From: JAGOEY01 sp017997515
GTDB lineage: Bacteria; Pseudomonadota; Gammaproteobacteria; Burkholderiales; Burkholderiaceae_C
Assembly (NCBI GenBank): GCA_026314275.1
Contig: CP111109.1
Location: 2,480,001-2,544,000, forward strand
Direction of reading: 5' to 3'
DNA: 64,000 bases
The notes below the pieces were generated by a model. That model saw nothing but the letters and a program-made list of their open reading frames with translations, did not search any database and was not told the origin of the DNA. The position numbers and the translations under genes were made by a program. Shown here piece by piece: positions 1 to 7,400 of the stretch (position 1 is the stretch's first letter; each line of letters begins with the position of its first letter).

Positions 1-543
1 CAGCGTGCGCGGCAGCATCACCACACGGTCTTTATTGCCCTTGGCCTGCCGCACCACAATCACCTGGCGATCGAAATCCAGATCCTTCACACGCAAGCGC
101 AGTCCTTCCATCAGGCGCATGCCAGTGCCATACAGCAGCCGTGCGACCAATGCCGTGTCGGGTGGCAAAGCGGCCAGTAAAGCGGCGACCTCGGCCGTTG
201 TCAGCACGGTAGGGATACGCTTGGGCGTGGAAGGTCGGTTGATGCCATCCAGCCAGGGTAAATCGACGCACAGCACTTCTCGGTAAAGAAATAGCAGTGC
301 GCTCAGCGCTTGGTTGTGCGTGGATGCGGCCACGCGTCGTTCAGTGGCTAGCATGGTTAGAAATGCCTCCACCTCGGCAGCCCCCATCTCGCGTGGGTGC
401 CGCATGCCGCTCCACTTGACGAAAACCCTGACCCACTGCACATAGGTCTGCTCGGTGCGCAGGCTATAGTGCTTGTAACGAATTCGCTCACGCACTTGAT
501 CCAGCAAGCGCGTGGCACGTAAAGCAGGAGCGGCGGGTTTCAT
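1..543 (-). CDS. intI: Integron integrase, N-terminal 181 residues (partial, C-terminus outside window)
   Basis: Tyrosine recombinase that inserts and excises gene cassettes by attI x attC recombination. Reading from ATG at 543 the frame stays open to base 1. The N-terminal segment carries RERIRYKHYSLRTEQTYV and the core-binding region ends in VLCVDLPWL, both very close to IntI1 in order and spacing. The catalytic domain begins with LLYGTGMRLMEGLRLRVKDL, containing the first catalytic Arg (GTGMR). The remaining catalytic residues and the IntI-specific insert lie outside the window. No good Shine-Dalgarno precedes the ATG. Transcription diverges from the cassette array, as in all integrons. 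Promoter and LexA box lie just upstream. Confidence 0.93.
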   Translation of the reverse strand, partial: MKPAAPALRATRLLDQVRERIRYKHYSLRTEQTYVQWVRVFVKWSGMRHPREMGAAEVEAFLTMLATERRVAASTHNQALSALLFLYREVLCVDLPWLDGINRPSTPKRIPTVLTTAEVAALLAALPPDTALVARLLYGTGMRLMEGLRLRVKDLDFDRQVIVVRQAKGNKDRVVMLPRTL

Positions 544-557
544 GGTGCAATTTGGTA

Positions 558-573
558 CTGTTTTTTTGTACAG
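558..573 (-). promoter_or_regulatory. LexA (SOS) box upstream of intI
   Basis: CTGTTTTTTTGTACAG matches the CTGT-N8-ACAG LexA consensus exactly, with outer TAC/GTG context. It sits 14 bp upstream of the intI start codon and overlaps the predicted -10 hexamer, so LexA binding would block initiation. SOS control of integron integrases is established knowledge for class 1 and Vibrio integrons. Its operation here is inferred from the site alone. Confidence 0.82.
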
Positions 574-600
574 TGTATTGGCTGAAAACCATTGCTGCAA
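572..600 (-). promoter_or_regulatory. Predicted sigma-70 promoter of intI
   Basis: On the minus strand TTGCAG (595-600) is separated by exactly 17 bp from TACACT (572-577). Initiation would fall inside the LexA box at 558-573. The 5' leader would be about 20 nt. Confidence 0.6.
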
Positions 601-605
601 GCGGT

Positions 606-634
606 TTTACGCCATTTTTTCGTACCAATATAGA
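606..634 (+). promoter_or_regulatory. Candidate cassette promoter Pc
   Basis: TTTACG (606-611) and TATAGA (629-634) are spaced by 17 bp and point into the array, ending 46 bp before the attI crossover. Each hexamer matches 4 of 6 consensus bases, so this is only a candidate. Integrons normally drive cassettes from a promoter in or near intI, and a stronger one could lie inside the intI gene. Confidence 0.35.
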
Positions 635-687
635 CCGCAGGCGCCAGATATGGCCTGCGGGTTGTTGCGGTCTACATTACGTTAGCT
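635..687 (+). other. attI region with GTTAGCT crossover core
   Basis: The core GTTAGCT at 681-687 marks where cassette 1 begins. Its reverse complement AGCTAAC is the left core of the first attC (1741), proving the junction. Just upstream is a hairpin with an 8-bp stem CCGCAGGC/GCCTGCGG (635-642 and 653-660). The distance from intI start to core (about 140 bp) is similar to other integrons. The exact left limit of attI cannot be read from sequence. Confidence 0.75.
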
Positions 688-733
688 TTCACTGAATCGA
701 AGCCTAGCTTCTAGATAAACAAAGGATATTATT

Positions 734-1054
734 ATGGCGAATAAAACTGAACTACCGAGCAACTGGGTCTGTGACGGAAAAGAACTCAAGCCAAAAAGTG
801 GCGCCTCTTTTTCAAACACTTGGGTTTTTGATGGCAAGGAAATAAAACCAAAAACCGGTGCGTCCTTTTCAAACACTTGGATTTGGGATGGCAAAGAATT
901 GAAGCCAAAAACAGGAGCATCTTTCTCAAATACATGGGTTATTGAAGGTCAAAAAGCAAAACCAAAAACCGGCGCTAACTCATCTAATACCTACGAAATA
1001 GGAAGATCGCCAATTTTAGTTGTTGCTGGTCAATTGGCTCTAAGGCTCTGGTAA
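734..1054 (+). CDS. Cassette 1 repeat protein, four W..DGKE.KPKTGASF units
   Basis: A 106-residue protein made almost entirely of a 19-residue tandem repeat with consensus SNTWxxDGKExKPKTGASF. There are four units between residues 9 and 85, the last more diverged, and the DNA repeats with a 57-bp period. The regular W/DGKE/KPK spacing suggests a small repetitive beta structure. Residues about 92-106 form a short hydrophobic tail (PILVVAGQLALRLW) that might contact a membrane or partner. The start at 734 follows AAAGGA about 9 bp upstream. It occupies the first, usually best expressed, cassette position and is followed 4 bp later by a second gene. I do not know its function; similar repeats are, from memory, common in integron cassettes. 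Confidence 0.8.
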   Translation: MANKTELPSNWVCDGKELKPKSGASFSNTWVFDGKEIKPKTGASFSNTWIWDGKELKPKTGASFSNTWVIEGQKAKPKTGANSSNTYEIGRSPILVVAGQLALRLW

Positions 1055-1058
1055 CTCG

Positions 1059-1772
1059 ATGATTGAATTGCCAGTTCACACATTGATTGGCCGCGAAAAT
1101 AGAGAAGGAGGACTTCTACTATGCGGCCTAAATCACGGCTATAGTAAAGAAGATGAGCGACAAGATGCTGCCGGAATTAACAGGGCAGACCCGCATAAAT
1201 CTTTTTTTTCAGACGGCGAGGTCAATGACTATCCATTTAGGAATCGTATTGTTTCTTGGTTTTCACTATGGGGCTACGAGCTTGCACGAAGTAGCGAGAG
1301 AGCAGGTTCGTTCGAAAGGTCAATCGTTCAAACAAACTGGCTACAAACATGCTCAAACAATATGGATGGCATAAACACTCAGCAGGCATGCATCGAGAAT
1401 AACGAGTCATTCTTCCAGACGTGCGAAGCATTGAAACCAAGCGTAATTTTTTTCTTTGGCAGAGAACTTCTTTGGGCATTTACTTCACCTGCCCTAAGCA
1501 TTAGGGTCGAATCCATCTTTGGCGCTCGTAAAGGGGAAACTAGGTGGCTTCAAAAAGACGTATATTTCAACGGTAAGCCACGAAGGCGCTTCCGATTTGG
1601 TTTTCAGCAGTATGAGAAGCTGACTGTTGTTGTCCTACCGCATGCCACAGGGGCACAGGGCGTAGCTGATGATTACATCTCGGAATTTAAGCCTGAAATG
1701 TCTGCGGTGATAGACATGTGGTGGGCTAAGCACAAAGAAAAGCTAACAAATCATTCAACAGGGACGCGCTAA
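1059..1772 (+). CDS. Cassette 1 second gene, uracil-DNA-glycosylase-fold-like protein
   Basis: A 237-residue protein with the layout of the UDG superfamily: an early strand-loop LLLCGLNHG (about residues 19-27), a helix-rich middle with PFRNRIVSWFSLWGYEL, a core strand after a helix (ALKPSVIFFFGRELLWAF), and a late LPHATG where the family carries its HPS/HPA loop. The usual catalytic residues are not obvious, so enzymatic activity is uncertain. The ATG lies 4 bp after the stop of the repeat protein, suggesting translational coupling. The last codons run into attC. Family assignment is pattern-based. Confidence 0.6.
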   Translation: MIELPVHTLIGRENREGGLLLCGLNHGYSKEDERQDAAGINRADPHKSFFSDGEVNDYPFRNRIVSWFSLWGYELARSSERAGSFERSIVQTNWLQTCSNNMDGINTQQACIENNESFFQTCEALKPSVIFFFGRELLWAFTSPALSIRVESIFGARKGETRWLQKDVYFNGKPRRRFRFGFQQYEKLTVVVLPHATGAQGVADDYISEFKPEMSAVIDMWWAKHKEKLTNHSTGTR

Positions 1773-1800
1773 AGCGCGCCCGTTAATTCCAACGTTAGAT
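1741..1800 (+). other. attC site 1
   Basis: Left core AGCTAAC at 1741-1747, right core GTTAGAT at 1794-1800, and a central palindrome around GCGCGCTTTAGCGCG-type arms (1763-1780). It overlaps the final codons of the upstream gene. AGCTAAC complements the cassette's own opening GTTAGCT at 681. Confidence 0.9.
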
Positions 1801-1868
1801 GCCTACTGACACCACGTTGTCAGCATCGGTTGTATAGCATTGATGTGCCCTTATCTCGGAGAAAAACC

Positions 1869-2159
1869 ATGAATACAAATGTCGTCGAAATCGTCAAATG
1901 GAAAAGCGCTTCCGGCGTTACCGACCGCGCAACGATTGACGCAGCCCAAGCCCTCGTACCTGACCTTAAGACGGTCGGCGGTTTTATCGAGAAGACGCTA
2001 TACAAGAATGGCGACGAATGGGTCGATATCTACTATTGGGAAACCATAGAAGACGCACAGCTTTCAAACGAACGAATGGCTGGCAAGGCCAGCCTTGGCA
2101 AGCTGTTTTCCCTTGTTCAACCGGAATCCGTTTCCATTACCGTTATGCGCAAGGCTTAA
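1869..2159 (+). CDS. Cassette 2 small protein, possible ABM-like dimeric alpha-beta barrel
   Basis: A 96-residue protein with a short beta strand (VVEIVKWKS), a helix (DRATIDAAQALVPDL), a central strand pair ending in DEWVDIYYWETIEDAQ, another helix and a closing strand VSITVMRKA. This order fits antibiotic-biosynthesis-monooxygenase-like or stress-response dimeric alpha-beta barrel proteins, but no catalytic motif is clear. ATG at 1869 follows GGAGAAAAACC and is preferred over an in-frame ATG at 1830. The next gene starts 2 bp after its stop, so the two form a two-gene cassette. Confidence 0.6.
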   Translation: MNTNVVEIVKWKSASGVTDRATIDAAQALVPDLKTVGGFIEKTLYKNGDEWVDIYYWETIEDAQLSNERMAGKASLGKLFSLVQPESVSITVMRKA

Positions 2160-2161
2160 GC

Positions 2162-2401
2162 ATGGCCTTCACTGCCGCCGAGAAGAAGAAGATGCTTGAA
2201 CTGAAAGGGGTTGGTGAGACTGTCGTCGCTCGCTTGGAGCAAATCGGCTTTTCTTCATTGTCACAACTGGCAGGGGAGGACCCGGCCTTCGTGACCAAGC
2301 AAATTTCTCAGATGATGGGCTCCACTTGTTGGCACAACAGTCCGCAGGCAAGAAGCGCGATCCAAGCGGTCATCACTCTTGCGCAGAGCAATGCCCAGTG
2401 A
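2162..2401 (+). CDS. Cassette 2 helix-hairpin-helix protein
   Basis: A 79-residue protein with an N-terminal helix-hairpin-helix: MLELKGVGETVVARLEQIGF, where GVGE is the hairpin, as in non-specific DNA-binding HhH motifs. A second helix pair follows (SLSQLAGEDPAFVTKQ). The C-terminal region contains GSTCWHNSPQARSAIQAV. It starts 2 bp after the preceding gene. An upstream in-frame ATG at 2018 would overlap that gene and is rejected. A role in DNA binding is inferred from the HhH; the target is unknown. Confidence 0.72.
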   Translation: MAFTAAEKKKMLELKGVGETVVARLEQIGFSSLSQLAGEDPAFVTKQISQMMGSTCWHNSPQARSAIQAVITLAQSNAQ

Positions 2402-2408
2402 ACTCGGC

Positions 2409-2486
2409 ATCTAACATGGCGGTCGAGAGGGACGCTCCGCAAGCGGCGCTGCCGCTCGCTTCGCGCCCCTCACCTCTACGTTAGCC
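2409..2486 (+). other. attC site 2
   Basis: Left core ATCTAAC (2409-2415), right core GTTAGCC (2480-2486), 78 bp overall with GC-rich complementary arms around 2435-2470. The left core complements GTTAGAT, the first 7-mer of this cassette at 1794. Confidence 0.9.
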
Positions 2487-2498
2487 AAGGAGAAAATC

Positions 2499-2816
2499 AT
2501 GCAATGCCCAAAATGCGGTGCAACAAACATTGATAAGAAAAATTACGGAAAACGAGCCGGAACAACTGTTGGCGTTGGAACAGGAGCTGCTGCTGGTTGG
2601 GGTGGTGCAGCTGCTGGAGCGAAAGCTGGTGCTGCGCTAGGCGCATTTGCTGGCCCAGTCGGAGCTGCCGCTGGAGGAATCCTTGGGTCGATTACTGGAG
2701 CCCTGCTGGGAGGGGCTGCTGGTGGTGTAGTCGGTTCTAAAGTAGGGGAAGTTGTGGATGAGAACATTTTGGACAACTACCGCTGCCTAAAGTGCGATTT
2801 CGAGTTCAGCAAATAG
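2499..2816 (+). CDS. Cassette 3 zinc-ribbon protein with glycine-zipper segment
   Basis: A 105-residue protein. The N-terminus has CPKCG and the C-terminus has CLKC, so the two Cys pairs (C3/C6 and C95/C98) could form one zinc ribbon. Between them lies a strongly Gly/Ala-rich stretch, about residues 22-86, with recurring GxxxG spacing like glycine-zipper membrane proteins. This would place two membrane-spanning or oligomerising helices between the halves of a metal site. The start at 2499 follows AAGGAGAAAATC. Sole gene of its cassette. Function unknown; a membrane-active or stress role is only a guess. Confidence 0.75.
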   Translation: MQCPKCGATNIDKKNYGKRAGTTVGVGTGAAAGWGGAAAGAKAGAALGAFAGPVGAAAGGILGSITGALLGGAAGGVVGSKVGEVVDENILDNYRCLKCDFEFSK

Positions 2817-2820
2817 ATAT

Positions 2821-2880
2821 GGCTAACAAGGCGGTCAAGCGGACTGGCTTACTGCCAGCCGCTTACCTTGGCCGTTATGC
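2821..2880 (+). other. attC site 3
   Basis: Left core GGCTAAC (2821-2827) and right core GTTATGC (2874-2880), with arms ACTGGCTTACTGCCAGC in the centre. The left core complements the cassette's opening GTTAGCC at 2480. Confidence 0.9.
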
Positions 2881-2947
2881 GGCCCTACGACGCAACCTGT
2901 CACCCATATGGCGCAAGCTGAAAGAATAACGAGCCAAAGGAAAAAAC

Positions 2948-3283
2948 ATGCCAAATTTTGATCAAGACTTCGAAGCTACTCGCCTTGCCATGCTTGCCAA
3001 GCAATACCCTGAGGTTGTAAAAGAAAATGGCAAAGTGGTTTTCTGTGCGGAAGATAATGAGGCTCGCTTGAGCGGCACTCGTTGGACGGTTGAAGACGAA
3101 ATTTTTGAGAAGGCTACTGAGTCAGGGTTCAAAGTGCACCTAATTGAATTGCTTGATAATTTTATTCAATATCGGAATCAATGCAGTGAACTACCGAAAA
3201 AGGAAGGTGTAGTTCGTTTTAGTGATGGTGGCTTAAATATCGAATGGCTGCCTGACGGGTCTACTGACTTATCCAATAGTTAA
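2948..3283 (+). CDS. Cassette 4 hypothetical protein
   Basis: A 111-residue acidic protein, predicted mixed alpha/beta, with no Cys pair, signal peptide or membrane segment. The ATG follows AAAGGAAAAAAC. It begins 74 bp into the cassette and ends 13 bp before the ATG of the glycosylase-fold-like gene, so the two are probably co-transcribed. Segments such as LSGTRWTVEDEIFEKA and GGLNIEWLPDG give no family I recognise. Confidence 0.65.
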   Translation: MPNFDQDFEATRLAMLAKQYPEVVKENGKVVFCAEDNEARLSGTRWTVEDEIFEKATESGFKVHLIELLDNFIQYRNQCSELPKKEGVVRFSDGGLNIEWLPDGSTDLSNS

Positions 3284-3296
3284 TTTGAGTTTACTC

Positions 3297-3956
3297 ATGG
3301 ATAATAAAGAAATTTCCGAAATAATTTGTATTGATGAGTTGATGGCTGCTTGGAAAGAGGCATTCCCGGAGGGCTGGCACTTCAACCACGACGGAGTGAT
3401 CTCAAAAGAGAATTGGGATAGTAGTGGAAAAAGAGTTTTGTTTGTTTTAAAGGAAACAAATAAAGCCAAGCAGAATGTTGTTACTGCAATCAATAGAGCT
3501 ATTGACGTTAAGAAAAGCGGATGGTGGCGAGGAAAGGTTCTTCGGCGTGTGGGACGATGGGCTTACGGGATTCAAAATTATGATGGGGTTGTGCCGCCAT
3601 TCAAAGATGCAAAGCTAAATGAAAAAAACGCAATTAAGAACATTGCATACATAAATATAAGGAAGACTTCTGGGAGTGCTACAACCAATAAAAAGGCGTT
3701 TGATACACATGCTAGTGAATTTGCCACTTTTGTTAGAAGGCAAGTTGAGTTGATAAAGCCTGATGTTGTTGTGCTTTGCGGTACATATAGTCAAGTTAAA
3801 CGCTATATATTCCCCGAGATTAAAAAAGTGAGTGAGCGGGTTCATGTGCATGAGGGGATTGTCTTTATTAACGCTTTCCACCCTGCCGCAAGGAAAAAAT
3901 CGGCAATTCTTTACCATCAAGTGCTCGACAATTATCACGCTTACAAAAATCTTTAA
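3297..3956 (+). CDS. Cassette 4 uracil-DNA-glycosylase-superfamily-like protein
   Basis: A 219-residue protein showing the UDG-superfamily pattern. There is a strand and loop VLFVLKETN (about residues 46-54), a strand with a following polar loop YINIRKTSG, a helix then strand LIKPDVVVLCGTYS, and a final strand with a His-Pro loop VFINAFHPAA. The HPAA loop sits where family members carry HPS or HPA. A TTG at 3285 is an alternative start in the same frame; ATG 3297 is chosen. It could be a real glycosylase, or a fold relative of unknown activity that senses modified DNA or nucleotides. Confidence 0.65.
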   Translation: MDNKEISEIICIDELMAAWKEAFPEGWHFNHDGVISKENWDSSGKRVLFVLKETNKAKQNVVTAINRAIDVKKSGWWRGKVLRRVGRWAYGIQNYDGVVPPFKDAKLNEKNAIKNIAYINIRKTSGSATTNKKAFDTHASEFATFVRRQVELIKPDVVVLCGTYSQVKRYIFPEIKKVSERVHVHEGIVFINAFHPAARKKSAILYHQVLDNYHAYKNL

Positions 3957-3970
3957 AATTTGAGAACTGC

Positions 3971-4042
3971 GCATAACAAGTTGCTGCACTCGGAAAAATC
4001 ACTCACTACGCTCCTGATTTTCCGGTGAGCAAGGCGTTAGCC
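3971..4042 (+). other. attC site 4
   Basis: Left core GCATAAC (3971-3977) and right core GTTAGCC (4036-4042), 72 bp, with complementary arms CGGAAAAATCA and TGATTTTCCG. The left core complements the unusual opening GTTATGC at 2874, strong proof that 2874-4035 is one cassette. Confidence 0.92.
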
Positions 4043-4079
4043 CCCTCACAACATACACCGCAGCATTGAAAGAAAAATT

Positions 4080-4715
4080 ATGCCAATTCAGCAAGCAATA
4101 AAAGAGTTAGCTCTGGAATATTCAAATCGCCTACTTGCAGCGATTGATACAAGAACGGAGGAAATGCTTGCCGATGATGTTTCCCATTACTTGATATATC
4201 GAGTGCTTGGCATTTCTCATCACGAAGGCCAGCAAATAGATTTATATCAAAACAAAGGTCGATTTCTATATAAATATGCAGGTTCTTTTCTTGAGCAAGC
4301 AACAAAGAAATGTTTTGAGCACGCATTTCCTGACTCTGGAAGCATCCGCGTTCCAAATACCATAGGACAAAGGCCAAAAACATTTGAAATCGACTGCTTG
4401 GTGGGGAATGACGCACTTGAAATAAAGTGGAAAGATGCAACCACTGATGGCGACCACATCACAAAAGAACACACTAGAATTCGAGTCATAGCCGATGCTG
4501 GTTATACCCCCATTCGGGTTATGTTCTACTACCCTAATCGCCAGCAAGCTATGCGCATTCAACAAACCCTTGAAACGCTCTATCAAGGCATTGGTGGGCA
4601 TTATTACTATGGAGACGGCGCTTGGGCTTATGTGCAAGAAAGAACAGGCGTAGACTTGAAAGCCATTCTGGTAGAAATTGCAAATGAGCGAGTGCCCAAT
4701 GATGCTCAAGTCTAA
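4080..4715 (+). CDS. Type II restriction endonuclease (PD-(D/E)XK type, possibly ApaLI-like)
   Basis: A 211-residue protein encoded just ahead of, and overlapping, a DNA methyltransferase gene. The likely catalytic site is FEIDCLVGNDALEIKWKDA (about residues 101-119), with Asp then E-x-K as in PD-(D/E)XK nucleases. Downstream text such as HITKEHTRIRVIADAGY and RVMFYYPNRQQA resembles the ApaLI-like endonuclease family as I recall it, so cleavage of GTGCAC-like sites is possible but unproven. The stop codon lies inside the 5' end of the methyltransferase gene. This coupling is typical of compact restriction-modification pairs. Both genes sit in one cassette (4036-5952). Confidence 0.75.
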   Translation: MPIQQAIKELALEYSNRLLAAIDTRTEEMLADDVSHYLIYRVLGISHHEGQQIDLYQNKGRFLYKYAGSFLEQATKKCFEHAFPDSGSIRVPNTIGQRPKTFEIDCLVGNDALEIKWKDATTDGDHITKEHTRIRVIADAGYTPIRVMFYYPNRQQAMRIQQTLETLYQGIGGHYYYGDGAWAYVQERTGVDLKAILVEIANERVPNDAQV

Positions 4716-5946
4716 AATAAATGAAGCAATACATGGCGACTGCCTAGTTGTAATGAAAGAGATGGCGGATAAATCAGTAGATCTGATTTATCTTGACCCC
4801 CCATTTTTCACAAAAAGAAAACACAGTTTAAGCTCAAGAGACAGATCTTCACACTACAGCTTTGATGATCTTTGGGCGTGCCACAAAACATATGCTGATT
4901 TTATGTTTTCCCGTCTTTTTGAAGCAAGGCGAATTCTAAAAGACTCTGGAACCATATTTATACATTGCGACAAGAGCGCAAACCACATATTAAGATTAAT
5001 CGGAGAAGATATTTTTGGCGAAGAAAACTTTCTTTCGGAGATAATATGGTCATACAAGCGATGGTCAAATTCCGCAAATAATCTTACACCAAATCATCAA
5101 AATATTTTATTCTTCTCTAAATCAGAGAATTATAAGTTCAATAAAATATTTACAGATTATTCTGAAACAACAAATATTGATCAAATACTGCAAAAACGCT
5201 CAAGAGACGAGCACAACAAATCAATCTATGCTCGCAAAGAGGATGGCAGTTTAATTTCTTCGGATGAAAAGAAAGGGGTTCCACTAGCGGATGTTTGGGA
5301 AATACCTTTTTTAAACCCGAAAGCGAAAGAACGAACAGGATACCCTACGCAAAAACCAATTTTGCTGCTTGACCGCATAATTGAAATAGCCACGGATGAA
5401 GGTGATATTGTGCTTGATCCATTTTGTGGAAGTGGCACCACACTTGTTGCAGCAAAGATGAAAGGAAGAAGGTTTATCGGTATTGATGTTTCAATTGAAG
5501 CCATTGAACTAACAAAATCAAGACTTGAAACCCCTGTAAAAACAGAGTCGGAGCTTCTAAACAAAGGCCGATCTTCTTATGTCAATGCAGACGAAAAGTC
5601 ATTAGCGATATTAACTGGCCTTGATATATTACCTGTCCAAAGAAATGCAGGTATAGATGCAATTTTAAAGCGAAACTATATTTCTAAGCCGGTACCTATT
5701 CGAGTTCAGCGTGAGCACGAAACTCTTTCAGAGGCTGCGGCTAAATTGGCCTCTGCTGCGAAAAAAAAGGGGGCTTTGGTGGCGTTTCTTGTGGCCACGA
5801 ATAAAACTAATGAATTAATTGAGCTTGAAACAAATAATTGCATAGTAAAAATAATAAATTCATCAGCCTTAGAAATTAATGAATTCATTGAGCGCGCAGG
5901 GGCTAACAAGTCGTTCAACGCGGACGCGCTAACGCGCGCCGGTTAA
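4699..5946 (+). CDS. Type II DNA methyltransferase, beta class (probably N6-adenine)
   Basis: A 415-residue methyltransferase. The catalytic motif IV LIYLDPPFFT comes first (about residues 31-40) and the SAM-binding motif LDPFCGSGTT follows far downstream (about residues 235-244). This IV-before-I order defines the beta class; DPPF favours amino-group (N6A) methylation. The C-terminal third adds a domain with GIDAILKRNY and VPIRVQREHETL seen in some restriction-system methyltransferases. Four in-frame ATGs (4678, 4684, 4699, 4702) all overlap the endonuclease 3' end. The final 15 residues, GANKSFNADALTRAG, are encoded by attC itself. Confidence 0.9.
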   Translation: MMLKSKINEAIHGDCLVVMKEMADKSVDLIYLDPPFFTKRKHSLSSRDRSSHYSFDDLWACHKTYADFMFSRLFEARRILKDSGTIFIHCDKSANHILRLIGEDIFGEENFLSEIIWSYKRWSNSANNLTPNHQNILFFSKSENYKFNKIFTDYSETTNIDQILQKRSRDEHNKSIYARKEDGSLISSDEKKGVPLADVWEIPFLNPKAKERTGYPTQKPILLLDRIIEIATDEGDIVLDPFCGSGTTLVAAKMKGRRFIGIDVSIEAIELTKSRLETPVKTESELLNKGRSSYVNADEKSLAILTGLDILPVQRNAGIDAILKRNYISKPVPIRVQREHETLSEAAAKLASAAKKKGALVAFLVATNKTNELIELETNNCIVKIINSSALEINEFIERAGANKSFNADALTRAG

Positions 5947-5959
5947 CTCTGCGTTAGAC
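5901..5959 (+). other. attC site 5
   Basis: Left core GGCTAAC (5901-5907) and right core GTTAGAC (5953-5959), 59 bp, with arms GTTCAACGCGGACGCGC and GCGCGCCGGTTAAC. It lies inside the 3' end of the methyltransferase reading frame. The left core complements the cassette opening GTTAGCC at 4036. Confidence 0.93.
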
Positions 5960-6001
5960 ATTGCGAAATATTTTAGACTTACCCACGAGAGGCCCGACAA
6001 G

Positions 6002-7375
6002 ATGAATTTTGAGAGTGAGTTGTCTGGATTGCTAGCTGAACTAAATAGAGTTCACAGGGGAGAAATATCCTGGGGTAACGAATTCGAAATGCCTGACTTC
6101 GTCACATCCGACACTGGAGTACAAATACACTTCACAAAAGTTGCTCGCCTCTCAATTAGGAATATTTCCAGGCTTATATACAGCAACAGATCGCCAAACG
6201 CAGCCAAAATAGAATCCCCCAGTCACGAGAAAGTCACGCGGCAAGTGCTTGCGGACATGTATGCAAGCGGACAAATCCTGCTCTCCAATCCTTTGGAAGC
6301 GAAAAATACGGTTGCCCTGCTAAAGACTGCAACGGAAAAGCGTATAAGCCAAATATCCCAAGAATTTACCCATTACTTTCCAGCCTGGACGTTAGGCATG
6401 GAAAGAGTTGAGCCATTTAGCTTGGGCTCCGTCACTTTCTTAACCCGCGCCCAATGGATAGCTTCAGTTGACTTCCCCACGCAAGGGAAAGACAATTACG
6501 CCTCGGTACCTGAGGAAAATCATCGCTGGAAAGAAATTATCACGAATGCATTGGAGAGTCCTGACAAGGCAGAAGTAACAGGATTGGCCGGCACAATATT
6601 CGATGCAATCAAAAAGTGCCCCAGTGTTTTAAAGGTGTCTATATCTGGGTATGAAAAAGAATATTCCAAAAAACTCGCTCTGATTGTTTGCAAAACATCA
6701 CTGGATGCAGTCTCTCTGCTCTTCGGTGGCGCAGACGTATTTATGCAGCAAGTCCTGCTTGAAGAGCGTCTCCCGCCCATTAATAGCTATAGCTTACTCG
6801 AAACAGGCGGCCATCTGTGGCTACCAGGCAGCAGATTGAGCAAGCAAATACCTGGCATATCACCAACTACAGCCAGCAAAGCCCTGAAAGATTCGCCAGA
6901 AATAATATTGAGTATTTCCAAGATAATTCACTCACTAACAAACCCAGAAACTCACCAGCACCCTAATCTTGCAAATCGATGGGCTACGGCCCTTGATTGG
7001 TACGGAGAAGGATGCCGTGAGTCAAGTGATGCTATTGCGCTTGCGAAAATTGCATCCAGTTTAGACGTTCTGGCCTGCGGAGGAAAGAGCGGCGGCATAT
7101 CGCAAATGCTTCAAAATTTATTCAAAATAAGCGGCGAAACAATCGTCGTCAATGGCCCAACAACAAGAACACTAGATCAATTGGTAAGGGAAATATACGA
7201 AGGCGGTCGCTCAAAAATACTGCACGGCACACATTTCGACAGGCTGAAGTCCTTTGAATTACAACGCCAGCAAGCAAGCCATTTAGCAAGAGCCGCATTA
7301 CTAGAAGCTGCAATTCGGCTTATGAAATTCACCGGAACTGACGACGAGAAAGCCTTCAGATCCATGCAAAAATAG
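6002..7375 (+). CDS. Cassette 6 HEPN-domain (Apea-like) protein
   Basis: A 457-residue protein with no signal peptide. Near the C-terminus, REIYEGGRSKILHG contains the R-x4-H signature (R403, H408) of HEPN domains, in the local context (IY..RSK..HG) of Apea-like HEPN proteins. HEPN proteins of this class are typically metal-independent RNases in toxin-antitoxin, abortive-infection or restriction systems; that is family knowledge, not shown here. The first 350 residues match nothing I recognise and may carry a sensor. It directly follows the restriction-modification cassette, in agreement with defence cargo. The stop is 25 bp before an IS481-family insertion. Confidence 0.72.
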   Translation: MNFESELSGLLAELNRVHRGEISWGNEFEMPDFVTSDTGVQIHFTKVARLSIRNISRLIYSNRSPNAAKIESPSHEKVTRQVLADMYASGQILLSNPLEAKNTVALLKTATEKRISQISQEFTHYFPAWTLGMERVEPFSLGSVTFLTRAQWIASVDFPTQGKDNYASVPEENHRWKEIITNALESPDKAEVTGLAGTIFDAIKKCPSVLKVSISGYEKEYSKKLALIVCKTSLDAVSLLFGGADVFMQQVLLEERLPPINSYSLLETGGHLWLPGSRLSKQIPGISPTTASKALKDSPEIILSISKIIHSLTNPETHQHPNLANRWATALDWYGEGCRESSDAIALAKIASSLDVLACGGKSGGISQMLQNLFKISGETIVVNGPTTRTLDQLVREIYEGGRSKILHGTHFDRLKSFELQRQQASHLARAALLEAAIRLMKFTGTDDEKAFRSMQK

Positions 7376-7400
7376 TTCAACAAAAATAATTCCCACTAGG

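Noticed and set aside
5..286. Plus-strand open frame over the left end
   Set aside because: It is antisense to the integrase, whose minus-strand frame has clear IntI motifs.
1820..2159. In-frame ATG 1830 as start of the second-cassette gene
   Set aside because: ATG 1869 has a good ribosome site and gives a compact domain; the longer N-terminus has none.
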